A stretch of DNA of 64,000 bases from G963664585 sp963664585 (GCA_963664585.2 CAXXEO010000001.1:1-64000); one strand, 5' to 3'; positions 45,039 through 53,851 are shown, counted from the first letter of the stretch. The notes: generated from the letters alone by a model not told the origin. A program made the numbers and translations.

Positions 45039-48000
45039 TTACAGGCCAAATTTCCTGCGCTCTGCCCTCAATTTTCGCTCCATCTTGTCAAGGAGCTTGC
45101 CGGCTACACGGTCATAGTTGAACTCATTGAGGAAGATATCCATCAGCCGTTCCTCTTCCTCCGCGCCCAAGCTCCGCCCGGTGGCAGGCATACTTTGGGT
45201 CTGGCTTCTTTCATAAGACCATGCTTTATTTTGTGCCACAGACGGCAATGTCTTTGCCATCTGAGAAGCAAAAACGTCTTCACCACCGCCCTCCGCTGGC
45301 CGCTGTTGCAGTGGCAGGATGATCGGTTTTTTGTAGATGATTGCCGACTGGCCCCCGTCCGCCTGCAAGGCGGCGGTGTCTATCGGAACCTGCTGTATCA
45401 GTCTGCTCTCCAAACCATCAGCCGTATCAAAAAAGTATGTCATCGTCGTGTTCTGCCGGTTTTCTATACCAGAGCTTTCGGCAAAATCAGATCCGCTTTT
45501 TTCAAAAATTCGCTTGTAAAAAGTCATCATGTGGCTTTGGGGAATACCATTTTTCAACCTTTGAACCGGCCGCTCTTTCATTTGATTGATCCGGTTGAGA
45601 TTACTGGTATTCTGGTGCCTTTGAACAATTATTTGCTCATGGACATTTGTCCACCACTGGTTCTGTCTTGTTGCTTTTACTATGAAGGGTACAGCCTTGA
45701 CATCGCTTTGGGTACCTGCAATATCCGCCGTGTAGACTTCGCTGTTGGCGGTCGAACTTCTTAAGGTTAAGGTTCTGCCCCGCCAGTTTACAGTACGCAA
45801 TAAGCGAATTTGGTTTATTCCCGGGGCAACATCACGCCAGGCGACGTCATTGATAAAGGCTGAAACTCTGCCGGGCCAGTTTGCAGACCTCAATAAGTGA
45901 AAACTGTTTTTAGTCGGGTAAGTATCCTGTCTGGTGGTGGCAGCGTTTATGACGGTATCTTTGCCCGGGCGATTCACCGTACGCAATTGGGTGATTTGAG
46001 GGTTTTGGCGATAAATAACCTGTCCGGCGGCAGCACGTGACTTTCCGCCATGCAGTGTAAAATCAGTTAATGACTTGAAAAAGCCTTGTTGTTGGTGGTC
46101 CTTTTCCTCGCGCATCTGTGAGAGCCTGCCAATCAGTCGTACGGCGGGATAATAAGGCTGATTGGGTCCTTTTGTAAAGCTCCCGGCACTTTCCCCAAAA
46201 GGCTCTTGGTTTTCCTGTGGTCTGCCATTCACCATCACTGCCGTTTGAGACTGCCGGTTAATCTCATCGCTGCCAGACTTCATATCTGCGTTTAACATAC
46301 CAATGGGTTGCTTTGGCGCCCCTACAATTGGCTGACGATCCGTTTTTGAACGGGTTTGCGCCCATTTACCCATCCCGTCTTGAACGCCCATCTGGAGCAT
46401 TAACACGCGGGATATTCCGAACGGAAGCTTCCCGCTTTCTGACGGCTTACTCACCAACTGAAGAAAATTCATCCCCACCGGATAATTGGACTTCTGCTCA
46501 TAAGCGGCAGCATCGGGCGCTGTACGACTGATCCACCTGTCGGCAGTCGCCGAAGCCATTGAATTCGTGATCGCTGAAATTGTGCTATATTCTTTTTCTA
46601 AAATGCTATGGAATATCGTTCTGACAGGTTCGGTGGCTACAAGGCTTTTCCCTATCCGAGAAAGTCTGCCGATGAGGCGCATGGACGGAGAATAAGACAG
46701 ACTTGCCCCTCGCGCTACGCTTCCTGCGTTTTTCGCAAGAAGCTCTTGGTTTGGCTGTAGTCTGCCACTTGCTAGAGGTGCTTTTTCAGACTGCCGGTAA
46801 TTCCCATCGATGATGGACTTTGTCTCTGCGACCACTGTGCCAACGGGCCGTTTATATTCCCCCGCAGCTGGCTGACGATCCGTTTTTGCGCGGGTCGGCA
46901 TCCTGTTCCCCGTCTCGTTTTGCGCACCTGTCAGGGGCATGAAAGCGCGGGGCATTTCGAGAGAAAGCTGGCCGTTTTCAGTCAAATTACGCGTTGGCTG
47001 ACGAAAGACCATCCCAATAGAAAAGTTTGCCTTCTGATCATATGTAGCAGCTAAAAACGTTGCCTCTCTGATCCATCTATTGACTGTCACTGGAGGTAAC
47101 GGATTCGTAATTATCGAAAAGGTGCTATAATCTTTTTCTAAAATGCTGTGAAATACCGTACTGATGTGTTCTGCGGATGATCGATTTTCCTCCATGCGTG
47201 AGAACCTACCGATGCGGCGCATGAATAAAAAATCAGACAGGTTGGCCCCTCTTCGAAAACTTTCGGCCTTTTTCTCAGAAAGCACTTCAAACGGAAGTGC
47301 TCTGCCCCCTGTCTGCACTTTGGTTTCAGATTGCCGGTAAATCTCACCGCTACCGGACTTAGCATCTGTGACAACTGTGCCAATGGGACGTGCATGCTCC
47401 CCCATGATTGTCTGACGATCCGTTTTTACATGGGCCAATACCTGTTCATGTTCTGCCATGATTTTGCGCGGATCCGCTTTTGTATAGGGCGATGCCTCAT
47501 CATGTTCTGCCATGGTTCGGCGAGGATCTGCTTTTGTATGGGCTGATACCTGATCATGTTCTGTCATGATTTGGCGATGATCCGTTTTTGTATGGGCTGA
47601 TACCTGATCATGTTCTGCCATGATTTGGCGAGGATCTGCTTTTGTATGGGGCGATGCCTCATCATGTTCTACCATGATTCGACGAGGATCTGCTTTTGTA
47701 TGGACCGATGCCTCATCATGTTCTGCCACGATTCGCCGAGAATCTGCTTTCGTACGCGCTGGCGTTTGCATCCCTGCCTGGGTTTTCACACCAATCAAGG
47801 GGTTAAGATCGCGGGACATTCCATGCAAAGGTTTGCCAACTTCATCCGGTTCCTGCGACTGCTGACGGAAGATCATCCCCTTGGACTGAAAAATCGCCGT
47901 TTGATTATACGCGGCAACGTGAAGCGCTGTCCGGCTAGTCCATCGATCAACTGCTAACGGAGCGATCGGATTGGTAATTGATGAAATGATACGATACTCT

Positions 48001-48347
48001 TTTTCTAAAACGCTATGGAACACCGACCCGCCAATATTGACGGATGCATCATTTTCCCCCATCCGTGGGAGCCTGCCGGTGAGGCGCTTGCCCGGAAAAT
48101 AGGAAAGGCTGGTTCCTTGCACAATGCTCCCTGCGTTTTTCGCCGGAAGCGGCTCCATCCGCTGTGTTTCGTCCCCCGTCGGGGCTGCCACCGTGTAAAT
48201 TCTATTGCCAACGGTTGCCATATCTGCATCCGCCACACCGGAGGGCCTCGCATGGTTTCCCTTGATAGGCTGACGATCCTGTTTTATGCGGGACAGTGAC
48301 CGCCTTTCCGCCCCGGCTTTTGCATCCGCAATAAAAAAGTGGGACAT
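45039..48347 (-). CDS. Very large internally repeated protein of unknown function
   Basis: 1,102 residues from ATG 48347, whose ribosome site is poor. I recognise no family. About three full units of ~170-200 residues and one partial unit repeat (RLxGRLxRM, VFHSILEKEYSTIS, ITNPxA, DRWxxRT, GMSRxLxPLxGV, TKxDRQPI). Inside unit 1, six tandem 18-residue repeats (HTKADPRRIMAEHDEAS type) occupy residues ~198-318. Later, LRTVNRPG, LRSANWPG and LRTVNWRG form another set. The C-terminus (~1,030-1,102) is helical and charged. It lies where phage and eCIS loci sometimes carry a tape measure, of which no other candidate is seen. A -1 frameshift on the upstream A10 tract would join the previous protein to it. 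Confidence 0.7.
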   Translation of the reverse strand: MSHFFIADAKAGAERRSLSRIKQDRQPIKGNHARPSGVADADMATVGNRIYTVAAPTGDETQRMEPLPAKNAGSIVQGTSLSYFPGKRLTGRLPRMGENDASVNIGGSVFHSVLEKEYRIISSITNPIAPLAVDRWTSRTALHVAAYNQTAIFQSKGMIFRQQSQEPDEVGKPLHGMSRDLNPLIGVKTQAGMQTPARTKADSRRIVAEHDEASVHTKADPRRIMVEHDEASPHTKADPRQIMAEHDQVSAHTKTDHRQIMTEHDQVSAHTKADPRRTMAEHDEASPYTKADPRKIMAEHEQVLAHVKTDRQTIMGEHARPIGTVVTDAKSGSGEIYRQSETKVQTGGRALPFEVLSEKKAESFRRGANLSDFLFMRRIGRFSRMEENRSSAEHISTVFHSILEKDYSTFSIITNPLPPVTVNRWIREATFLAATYDQKANFSIGMVFRQPTRNLTENGQLSLEMPRAFMPLTGAQNETGNRMPTRAKTDRQPAAGEYKRPVGTVVAETKSIIDGNYRQSEKAPLASGRLQPNQELLAKNAGSVARGASLSYSPSMRLIGRLSRIGKSLVATEPVRTIFHSILEKEYSTISAITNSMASATADRWISRTAPDAAAYEQKSNYPVGMNFLQLVSKPSESGKLPFGISRVLMLQMGVQDGMGKWAQTRSKTDRQPIVGAPKQPIGMLNADMKSGSDEINRQSQTAVMVNGRPQENQEPFGESAGSFTKGPNQPYYPAVRLIGRLSQMREEKDHQQQGFFKSLTDFTLHGGKSRAAAGQVIYRQNPQITQLRTVNRPGKDTVINAATTRQDTYPTKNSFHLLRSANWPGRVSAFINDVAWRDVAPGINQIRLLRTVNWRGRTLTLRSSTANSEVYTADIAGTQSDVKAVPFIVKATRQNQWWTNVHEQIIVQRHQNTSNLNRINQMKERPVQRLKNGIPQSHMMTFYKRIFEKSGSDFAESSGIENRQNTTMTYFFDTADGLESRLIQQVPIDTAALQADGGQSAIIYKKPIILPLQQRPAEGGGEDVFASQMAKTLPSVAQNKAWSYERSQTQSMPATGRSLGAEEEERLMDIFLNEFNYDRVAGKLLDKMERKLRAERRKFGL
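47394..47756. repeat. Six tandem 54-bp repeats within the large repeat-protein gene
   Basis: The unit reads approximately GGCGAGGATCTGCTTTTGTA... on the + strand, in phase with codons, giving an 18-residue repeat. Copies are similar enough to recombine, so repeat number is likely to vary between strains. Confidence 0.85.
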
Positions 48348-48382
48348 TCCCAGTGGAAGCTTCTCACTTTCAGCGGAAAAAC

Positions 48383-48832
48383 CTATTTTTTTTTTAGAGT
48401 AGATTCAAGATGGGAAACGGCCTTTCGGAACTCGCCATCCTGATAAAGCTTTTTGCGGATTGAATGCTCGATACCCTCTGCCTGTACTCTGGTACCGTGG
48501 TCAACCTGACTTAGGACATAGCGAAGCTGACGAGAAACCTGCTCCTCCATAGAAAAACGGTTTTGAATAAAACCATTATTCTGATCAAAAAAAGCGCGGA
48601 GCTGCAACAATAGATTAACGACTACCTGTTGTTGCACTGCACCAGTATTTTCTATGCTCTCGCCAGAGGGCAACACATAGGTAAGAGATCCCAGTCTTAG
48701 TGGTGCACTACCAACAGACTTATTCAGGATAGAATTGCAAAAGCCCGCATTATTCCCGGGCAATGCAAAACCCGCTATGTCGTTTTTGATGCAGCCGCAG
48801 GCTGTCCTGAAGTTTCCTATCGTTGCAACCAC
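48383..48832 (-). CDS. 149-residue eCIS protein of unknown family ending on a slippery A tract
   Basis: I do not recognise the family. N-terminus VATIGNFRTACGCIKNDIAGFALPG is Cys/Gly-rich; the second half is helical (VVVNLLLQLRAFFDQNNGFIQNRFSMEEQVSRQLRYVLSQV and a charged final helix). The GTG start abuts AAGGAG with no spacer, so the true start may differ. The last codons are CTA AAA AAA AAA TAG. Slipping back one base in this tract avoids the stop and enters the frame of the 1,102-residue protein, whose upstream in-frame codons (IGFSAESEKLPLG) align with its own internal repeat. Confidence 0.65.
   Translation of the reverse strand: MVATIGNFRTACGCIKNDIAGFALPGNNAGFCNSILNKSVGSAPLRLGSLTYVLPSGESIENTGAVQQQVVVNLLLQLRAFFDQNNGFIQNRFSMEEQVSRQLRYVLSQVDHGTRVQAEGIEHSIRKKLYQDGEFRKAVSHLESTLKKK
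48386..48395 (-). promoter_or_regulatory. Candidate -1 frameshift/slippage site (A10)
   Basis: Ten consecutive As on the coding strand, containing the perfect slippery heptamer A-AAA-AAA, immediately before the TAG stop of the 149-residue gene. Moving back one base gives AAA ATA GGT TTT TCC and continues into the large repeat protein. Transcriptional slippage on A10 would also work. Confidence 0.6.
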
Positions 48833-48855
48833 CTCCTTATTGCCAAAAAAGCGCT

Positions 48856-49338
48856 TTAAAACATTGGCGGAATAGGTACGTTAGTGAGGCCCTTATGAGT
48901 AATCGTAAAGGTCTCAATCAGCAGATTGGATTTGCTTGCATCCAAATCACTGAGTTCCCATTCGATAACGCCCTGGGATACAAAAGAATATATTGCTTTT
49001 ATATCCTGCTCTTCGTCAAGCACTAAAATCGTACCCAAGGCTCCCTTTGCCTCAATCGCCCGAACGCCCACATAGTTTCCCATCAAACTGGCAATGCCAA
49101 GTTTGTGAATCTCATAGCCGCGTTTAAAGGTCAGCTTGTGCGGAGAATTCTGAGGCTTGGGGAGCATAATCTGGTAACCATTGCGCCCGCCTTCATTGAT
49201 AAATTCAAACGAACTCTCTTTGCTGATGCCTGAGACGCTTTGGAACCCCAAGGTGGTTATGTTAAACATCACCAAAAACCTGATGGAAGTCAAAGGGTCA
49301 TGCTTTGAGCTTCGAGATACAAAAAATGGCAGCTTCAT
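48856..49338 (-). CDS. Tail-tube protein, gp19 family (second copy)
   Basis: 160 residues, GGGGGTG before the ATG. Contains the tube fold: SIRFLVMFNITTLGFQSVSGISKESSFEFINEGGRNGYQIMLPKPQNSPHKLTFKRGY, then WELSDLDASKSNLLIETFTITHKGLTNVP, the terminal strand typical of T4 gp19-like proteins. The ~50-60% length and motif layout resemble eCIS tube-initiator proteins (Afp5-type). It differs clearly from the first tube protein at 50020, so it probably forms the tube start near the hub. Confidence 0.85.
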   Translation of the reverse strand: MKLPFFVSRSSKHDPLTSIRFLVMFNITTLGFQSVSGISKESSFEFINEGGRNGYQIMLPKPQNSPHKLTFKRGYEIHKLGIASLMGNYVGVRAIEAKGALGTILVLDEEQDIKAIYSFVSQGVIEWELSDLDASKSNLLIETFTITHKGLTNVPIPPMF

Positions 49339-49357
49339 TGGGACACCCCCGAAAAAT

Positions 49358-49591
49358 TCAAGAAATATCGAAAATGTTTTTACCCTTATTTTCCTGATTC
49401 ATGCGGCTGTTGATACCGGATACCTCCCGGCAAAAGCGAAGACGTTCTCTATGCTCCAGCGACATGATCTCACTGTAGCTCCAGTGCAGGTAATAAGCTA
49501 AAAAAGCTATCTCCTCATAGATTCTGTCCGAGGGGTAGCTTTTAACTATTCCCCCAGAACAGGTACCTCCACCTTGAATTTCTCTCCACAA
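49358..49591 (-). CDS. DUF6760-like small eCIS protein
   Basis: The recognisable part is RIYEEIAFLAYYLHWSYSEIMSLEHRERLRFCREVSGINSRMNQE (about 55 residues), a pattern found in small eCIS and phage-tail proteins next to the tube and chaperone genes (DUF6760). The longest frame starts at TTG 49591 and overlaps the upstream gene by 46 bases, but that start has no ribosome site. The protein more likely begins near IVKSYPS just after the upstream stop, where CTGGGGGAATAG might serve, with a non-standard start codon. Confidence 0.65.
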   Translation of the reverse strand: MWREIQGGGTCSGGIVKSYPSDRIYEEIAFLAYYLHWSYSEIMSLEHRERLRFCREVSGINSRMNQENKGKNIFDIS

Positions 49592-49911
49592 CCAGGGCAG
49601 GTCACTTCGACTCTGATTGGCTCTATGGCATTTATCTGTTGATACAGGTTCTGCAAATAGGCCATGTCCGACGAAGGAAGCTTCTCTATAAGCTTATTAT
49701 CGATAGCAGAAAGACTGCCCAACTTCTTAATGACACGAGTCATCAGCACTACGCTTAGGTAGGCTGGGTTCTGCTGTACTCTGGGATCCTTTAGTGGCAG
49801 GATCTCGTCCGCCGCAGTGGCAAAACGCATTGTGCCCTCCCTGTGCAGAACACCGTTATCGTCCATGTACCCTTTCGGCAGGGTGAATGAATACTCGGTC
49901 TGATACTCCAT
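49546..49911 (-). CDS. Tail assembly protein, T4-type chaperone-like (zinc-ribbon end)
   Basis: 121 residues. EYSFTLPKGYMDDNGVLHREGTMRFATAADEILPLKDPRVQQNPAYLSVVLMTRVIKKLGSL is the conserved body of the tail-assembly protein found next to tube genes in eCIS. The C-terminal VTCPGCGEKFKVEVPVL has a CPGC half-ribbon. It probably chaperones tube or hub assembly. Confidence 0.78.
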   Translation of the reverse strand: MEYQTEYSFTLPKGYMDDNGVLHREGTMRFATAADEILPLKDPRVQQNPAYLSVVLMTRVIKKLGSLSAIDNKLIEKLPSSDMAYLQNLYQQINAIEPIRVEVTCPGCGEKFKVEVPVLGE

Positions 49912-50019
49912 TCACGTCTTCATCCTTTCTTCGTATTAACAAACTGCCCCCTTTTAACGGGGCCCAGTTCACCATAGTCTCCGCCCGCAGATTGCGGACG
50001 GAGACTATAGCAAAATTTG

Positions 50020-50442
50020 TTATTCTGTCCTAGTCAGTCCTTCATGAGCCAACTCGATGGTTTCCACCGCCACCTCAGAGGAGGTACCGTTGAAATCGGG
50101 GGCTGTGTACTTCACAGGCCATGCATTGATGCAGCGCCAGGAGGCTGCGGAGTTGCCCTCCTCGTCCAAGGCGGTAAGTGTAACGGTTTTCTTTTCGATT
50201 GTGCCTTCGGTAATGTCGATCAGCCAATCATAAAGCACCATGTTCTCGGAAGAGCCCCACTTGAGGGTAATATTGCCGTACTTAATGAGGCCCGGCAATT
50301 TGGTGGGCGTTATTACGGGATCGTCCCCTGCCCGATATTCCACAACATCAAATGTGGCATCAAATCCACTGACTTCGCTGAAACTGCCGGCATCCAAACC
50401 GTCAACTTCCAGACGGAATCTAAAATTTCTATATGGCAGCAC
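50020..50442 (-). CDS. Tail-tube protein, gp19 family (main tube)
   Basis: 140 residues, GTG start with AAGGAG ten bases upstream. PYRNFRFRLEVDGLDAGSFSEVSGFDATFDVVEYRAGDDP, KLPGLIKYGNITLKWG and ETIELAHEGLTR are the classic gp19/Afp1 tube blocks. It polymerises to the inner tube. Directly follows the sheath gene, the usual order. Confidence 0.93.
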   Translation of the reverse strand: MLPYRNFRFRLEVDGLDAGSFSEVSGFDATFDVVEYRAGDDPVITPTKLPGLIKYGNITLKWGSSENMVLYDWLIDITEGTIEKKTVTLTALDEEGNSAASWRCINAWPVKYTAPDFNGTSSEVAVETIELAHEGLTRTE

Positions 50443-50498
50443 CTGAAATTCACTCCTTATTTGTCATTATTTGCAAAACAATCATGCTTTTATAGATA

Positions 50499-52211
50499 CT
50501 ATTCGCCCGTTTTCTGGGTTAGGCGGAAAATAACAAATTCAGCAGGCTTGACGGGAGCAATACCGATAACGCAGATAAGTCGGCCGTTGCTGATGTCGTC
50601 CTGTGTCATTGTGGTACTGCCGATATTTACAAAGAAAGCCTCGGCGGTGGTAGCGCCTGCAAGAGCTCCGCTCTTCCAAATTCCTTCAAGGAACACCTCA
50701 ATCGTGCGACGGACGCGTATCCATAGCAGTTCATCGTTGGGCTCAAAGACGACCCAGTTGGTGTTTGCTTTGATAGACTCCTCAAGATAAATAAAGAGGC
50801 GGCGTACGTTTATGTATTTCCAAAGAGGCTTGGAGCTTGCGGTTCTGGCGCCCCATACACGGATGCCCTGACCAGGGAATCTCCGGATCAGGTTCACGCC
50901 ATTGGGATTGAGCATGTCCTGCTCGGCGTTGTTGTAGCTGACAGACAAGCCGGTGCAATTGGCAACGGTTTCATTGGCGGGCGCCTTATGCACTCCCCGG
51001 GTGTTGTCGCTGCGGGCATAAATGCCGAGGATCGAACCAGAAGGAGGAATAAAGGTGCTTTTTTTGTCTAAAGGATCGTAAGCCTCGAGCCACGGATGAT
51101 ACATGGCGCAATAATCGCTGTCGACGATGTTTCTGTGAGCCATAATGTCTGCAACGGACTTGGCGTCGCGGGGCATATCCAAAACGGCGATGCGGCTGCC
51201 CAATCTTTCACAGTGAGCCACCAGCGAGAGCTGTACATTGGCGTTTACGTTGCCGGGAACTGCCATCAGGCTGACATCGCTGTTATCAAGGAACGCTTGA
51301 ATACCGGTACGGGAACCGGGGCCTTTGTCAACGCCGATAAAATCGCCATCCGACAAACTTGTTACTGTTCCGTTAAGGCCACCGGCGAGCTGGAGCTTAA
51401 TAGAGTCTTTATCTGTTCCCATCGCCGTTTTTACAATATCAATGGGAGCAACAGCTTCCGTTCCTGGAACCGCAGTCACATCTACTAACTCGGACTTGGA
51501 CATAAGTTTTTCGATATAGTTGGGAGTTGAAACATTGAAAGAAACGGACTCATAAACCTCTGAGGCATCCTCGTAGCGGATCTCAATGTTCATCTCACAG
51601 GTTTTGATGACGATTTTGGGAAGCAGTGCCTTGTCGACAACCTCGCCGGCTGCAAAAGGCTTTGCAAAGGTAATGTTGCTGCCTTCCAGAGCGGTGATCA
51701 TGTTGTATTCCTTGGTGGAACCGTTATCCAGAGCCACTACATCGCCCACATTAAAATCAGAGGGGTTTTTGACCACATAGGAGCCTTCACCGGTGTCCTC
51801 GTAAATCTGGGTTTTAGCTTTGCTGGCCGCACTGAACAAGATCACAATTTTATTGCCCCATGCGCCTGGATTCTTCGCTTTAAAGTTCAGCGCATCGCCA
51901 CAGGCTATCTGCGCCACTTTTGCATCGGATGGCGCCACGCGCATAACAAACGCGCGAGAACCTCCATTGGCAAAATAGTGATTGACCGCGTGTGCAAGAT
52001 AGCGGTATTCGCCAAATTCATTCTGCTGTAGGTAGCCTCCGAACTTCCGACCAAAGTCAGAAGCGCTGGTGACAAATACGGGTGCTCCTACGACTGGTCC
52101 TCTTTCTGCAAGTCCGACAAAACCAGCCGTGCTGGTGCTGACGCCCTGCATCGGAGTAGAACCGCTGTCGAATTCCTCCACATAAACACCGGGAGATAAG
52201 TATTCAGCCAT
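50499..52211 (-). CDS. Contractile tail sheath protein
   Basis: About 570 residues from MAEYLSPGVYVEEFDSG; an ATG 15 bases further up is also in frame. SPGVYVEE, GFVGLAERGPV, YLAHAVNHYFANGGSRAFVMRV at the N-terminus and the C-terminal sheath block (GVNLIRRFPGQGIRVWGARTASSKPLWKYINVRRLFIYLEESIKANTNWVVFEPNDELLW) are diagnostic of the T4 gp18/Afp2-4 family. Only one sheath gene is present here, whereas many eCIS have two or three. Confidence 0.96.
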   Translation of the reverse strand: MAEYLSPGVYVEEFDSGSTPMQGVSTSTAGFVGLAERGPVVGAPVFVTSASDFGRKFGGYLQQNEFGEYRYLAHAVNHYFANGGSRAFVMRVAPSDAKVAQIACGDALNFKAKNPGAWGNKIVILFSAASKAKTQIYEDTGEGSYVVKNPSDFNVGDVVALDNGSTKEYNMITALEGSNITFAKPFAAGEVVDKALLPKIVIKTCEMNIEIRYEDASEVYESVSFNVSTPNYIEKLMSKSELVDVTAVPGTEAVAPIDIVKTAMGTDKDSIKLQLAGGLNGTVTSLSDGDFIGVDKGPGSRTGIQAFLDNSDVSLMAVPGNVNANVQLSLVAHCERLGSRIAVLDMPRDAKSVADIMAHRNIVDSDYCAMYHPWLEAYDPLDKKSTFIPPSGSILGIYARSDNTRGVHKAPANETVANCTGLSVSYNNAEQDMLNPNGVNLIRRFPGQGIRVWGARTASSKPLWKYINVRRLFIYLEESIKANTNWVVFEPNDELLWIRVRRTIEVFLEGIWKSGALAGATTAEAFFVNIGSTTMTQDDISNGRLICVIGIAPVKPAEFVIFRLTQKTGE

Positions 52212-52273
52212 ACAGTCTCGATTCATAGACGGCAGAGAGACCCTCTCTCGTCCAGAACCATTTCAGCTCCTTT

Positions 52274-53161
52274 CTATTCTATATTTTTCACTTGCGAATT
52301 ATCTTTAACCGGTTCTTCCGGTGTAAAGTCGGTTTGTAATCGCTCTTCCAATTCAGGAAATTCTTCGCTGTGTTGCAGTCTCATCATTTCCCACTTCTTT
52401 TTTATGTAAATCATGTAATCTTCAGAATGGGTATTTTCTTTGGCGCTGGCCACAGCTTTGAAAAGCTTTTTATTGAATTCCATGTTCTTTTGCTGCTTTT
52501 TTGCTGCCAATACCCGGGTTCCCGAGATTGCACTGTGAATATTGGTTCTGTCTTGGTAATTGCTGCTCTTGAAATCCAGAAGTGACTGTACCTTAGCAAG
52601 CTCTTTATTGCGCCGATGAAATGGGATCACACGGTCGAGAGTGGTGTCGCCGCCCTCGTCTCCAGACATCTTACCAAATTGGCGCAAAACCTTCTTAGGA
52701 GATTTAGCCACATTGCATCGGAGCTCCATGGCACCTTCAGTGAACTTTTCGTCATTGCTGCGGAAAAGATCACTGTCATAGACGCTGTGAGATCGTGCTT
52801 TGTTCTCCAATACCTCTTTGCCCTGGGAATCATTTTCATGACGAACAAAGCTGAATACGATATCTTTTTTCTTTTTGTCATAGCCGATTTCCGCCTTGCC
52901 GGTGGAAAGTTGAATCTGCCCCGTCAGCTCCGGCAGCTCCTCCCTGTTTGCGCAGCAAGAGGGCTTCACGCTTGTAAGCTTTTCGCTGGGCTTTACAGGC
53001 ATGAATCGGATGCTTTCAGACATTTCATTATTCAGGTCCTCAAGATATTTCCCCGAACCCCTACTGTCCCTAGCACTCACCACTGCATGATCGCCCGCGG
53101 TGCTTGCCCATTTCTCCCGTTTATGTGTTTTCCCGCGCAGTGTTTCACTGTAAAACATCAT
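52274..53161 (-). CDS. Unknown charged protein, first gene of the eCIS operon
   Basis: 295 residues, AGAGGTGA before the ATG pair. I do not recognise a family. It is Lys/Glu/Ser-rich, without membrane segments or signal, with a probable helical C-terminus (KNMEFNKKLFKAVASAKENTHSEDYMIYIKKKWEMMRLQHSEEFPELEERL). N-terminus SETLRGKTHKREKWA. Being the leading gene, upstream of the sheath, it might be a regulator, a scaffold or a cargo. Its low complexity would suit a disordered protein. Confidence 0.65.
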   Translation of the reverse strand: MMFYSETLRGKTHKREKWASTAGDHAVVSARDSRGSGKYLEDLNNEMSESIRFMPVKPSEKLTSVKPSCCANREELPELTGQIQLSTGKAEIGYDKKKKDIVFSFVRHENDSQGKEVLENKARSHSVYDSDLFRSNDEKFTEGAMELRCNVAKSPKKVLRQFGKMSGDEGGDTTLDRVIPFHRRNKELAKVQSLLDFKSSNYQDRTNIHSAISGTRVLAAKKQQKNMEFNKKLFKAVASAKENTHSEDYMIYIKKKWEMMRLQHSEEFPELEERLQTDFTPEEPVKDNSQVKNIE

Positions 53162-53851
53162 TCACCTCTGTCCAAGATGGGCGAGTGTCCCTGACATCCT
53201 GATGGAGCTGCAACCATCATCATCAAATGAACGATCCATTTTCTCTTTATGCAAGCCAAATGCCAGCCGGTTTCTTTATAACTGGCTGCAAACGACAAGT
53301 TTCGCAATAGTTTGTCTACTAAACAACAGGGAAATCTTCTCAATATTAATATTATATATTATCTATTTCGTTATTTAAAGCTAAAATATAAATAAATTTT
53401 CAAATAAATGTATTTGTTGGCTGATTTGGATAAATTCGAAGAATTGCATTTTATACTAATTTAGGCATCATTTTGATGAAGCAAATGCGCCTTAACAGCT
53501 AAACAAAAATTACTAGCACATTGTAAAATGTTAATTTTGTATATTCTCCGCCTTTGGCGGGGAATATACAAAAACACTTAACCCATTGCCATAAAAGATT
53601 TAGATATTACAAGGTACTAGAAGGTATTCACATAGATGAGAATGGTTTATCATATTTAAGATGTAAAGGTAATTATCTTATAGTCCCCACCTAAAGCTTT
53701 GTATACAGAATACAAGAGAAAACGACAACCTTTGCATAAATTGGTCACCCCCTTCCCTTGATTAAATTGGTGATTATTGTGTCTCAATCATTCTTAGTGC
53801 TGTCGGAATAATTAGCATCCTTTTTCAAGCTGTTGTGGTCTATTTGGACAC
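53162..53851. other. Long AT-rich leader/intergenic region upstream of the eCIS
   Basis: About 690 bases with no convincing gene. On the - strand an AT-rich block at ~53340-53400 contains TATAAT-like sequences but no matching -35, so I do not call a promoter. The palindrome at 53535-53574 lies here. The eCIS transcript presumably starts within ~53250-53420. Confidence 0.4.
53535..53574. repeat. Near-perfect 40-bp palindrome with CCGCC core
   Basis: TTTTGTATATTCTCCGCC, loop TTT, GGCGGGGAATATACAAAA. One mismatch. Same arms as the palindrome at 8613-8651. Confidence 0.68.

Noticed and set aside
47394..47756. Regular 54-bp repeats as a CRISPR array
   Set aside because: They are contiguous, in codon phase, without unique spacers, inside a long gene; no cas genes are present.
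20020..53161. A prophage or an R-type tailocin
   Set aside because: No capsid, portal, terminase, integrase, lysis or replication genes, whereas DUF4157, DUF4255, DUF4280 and the AAA+ ATPase mark an eCIS.
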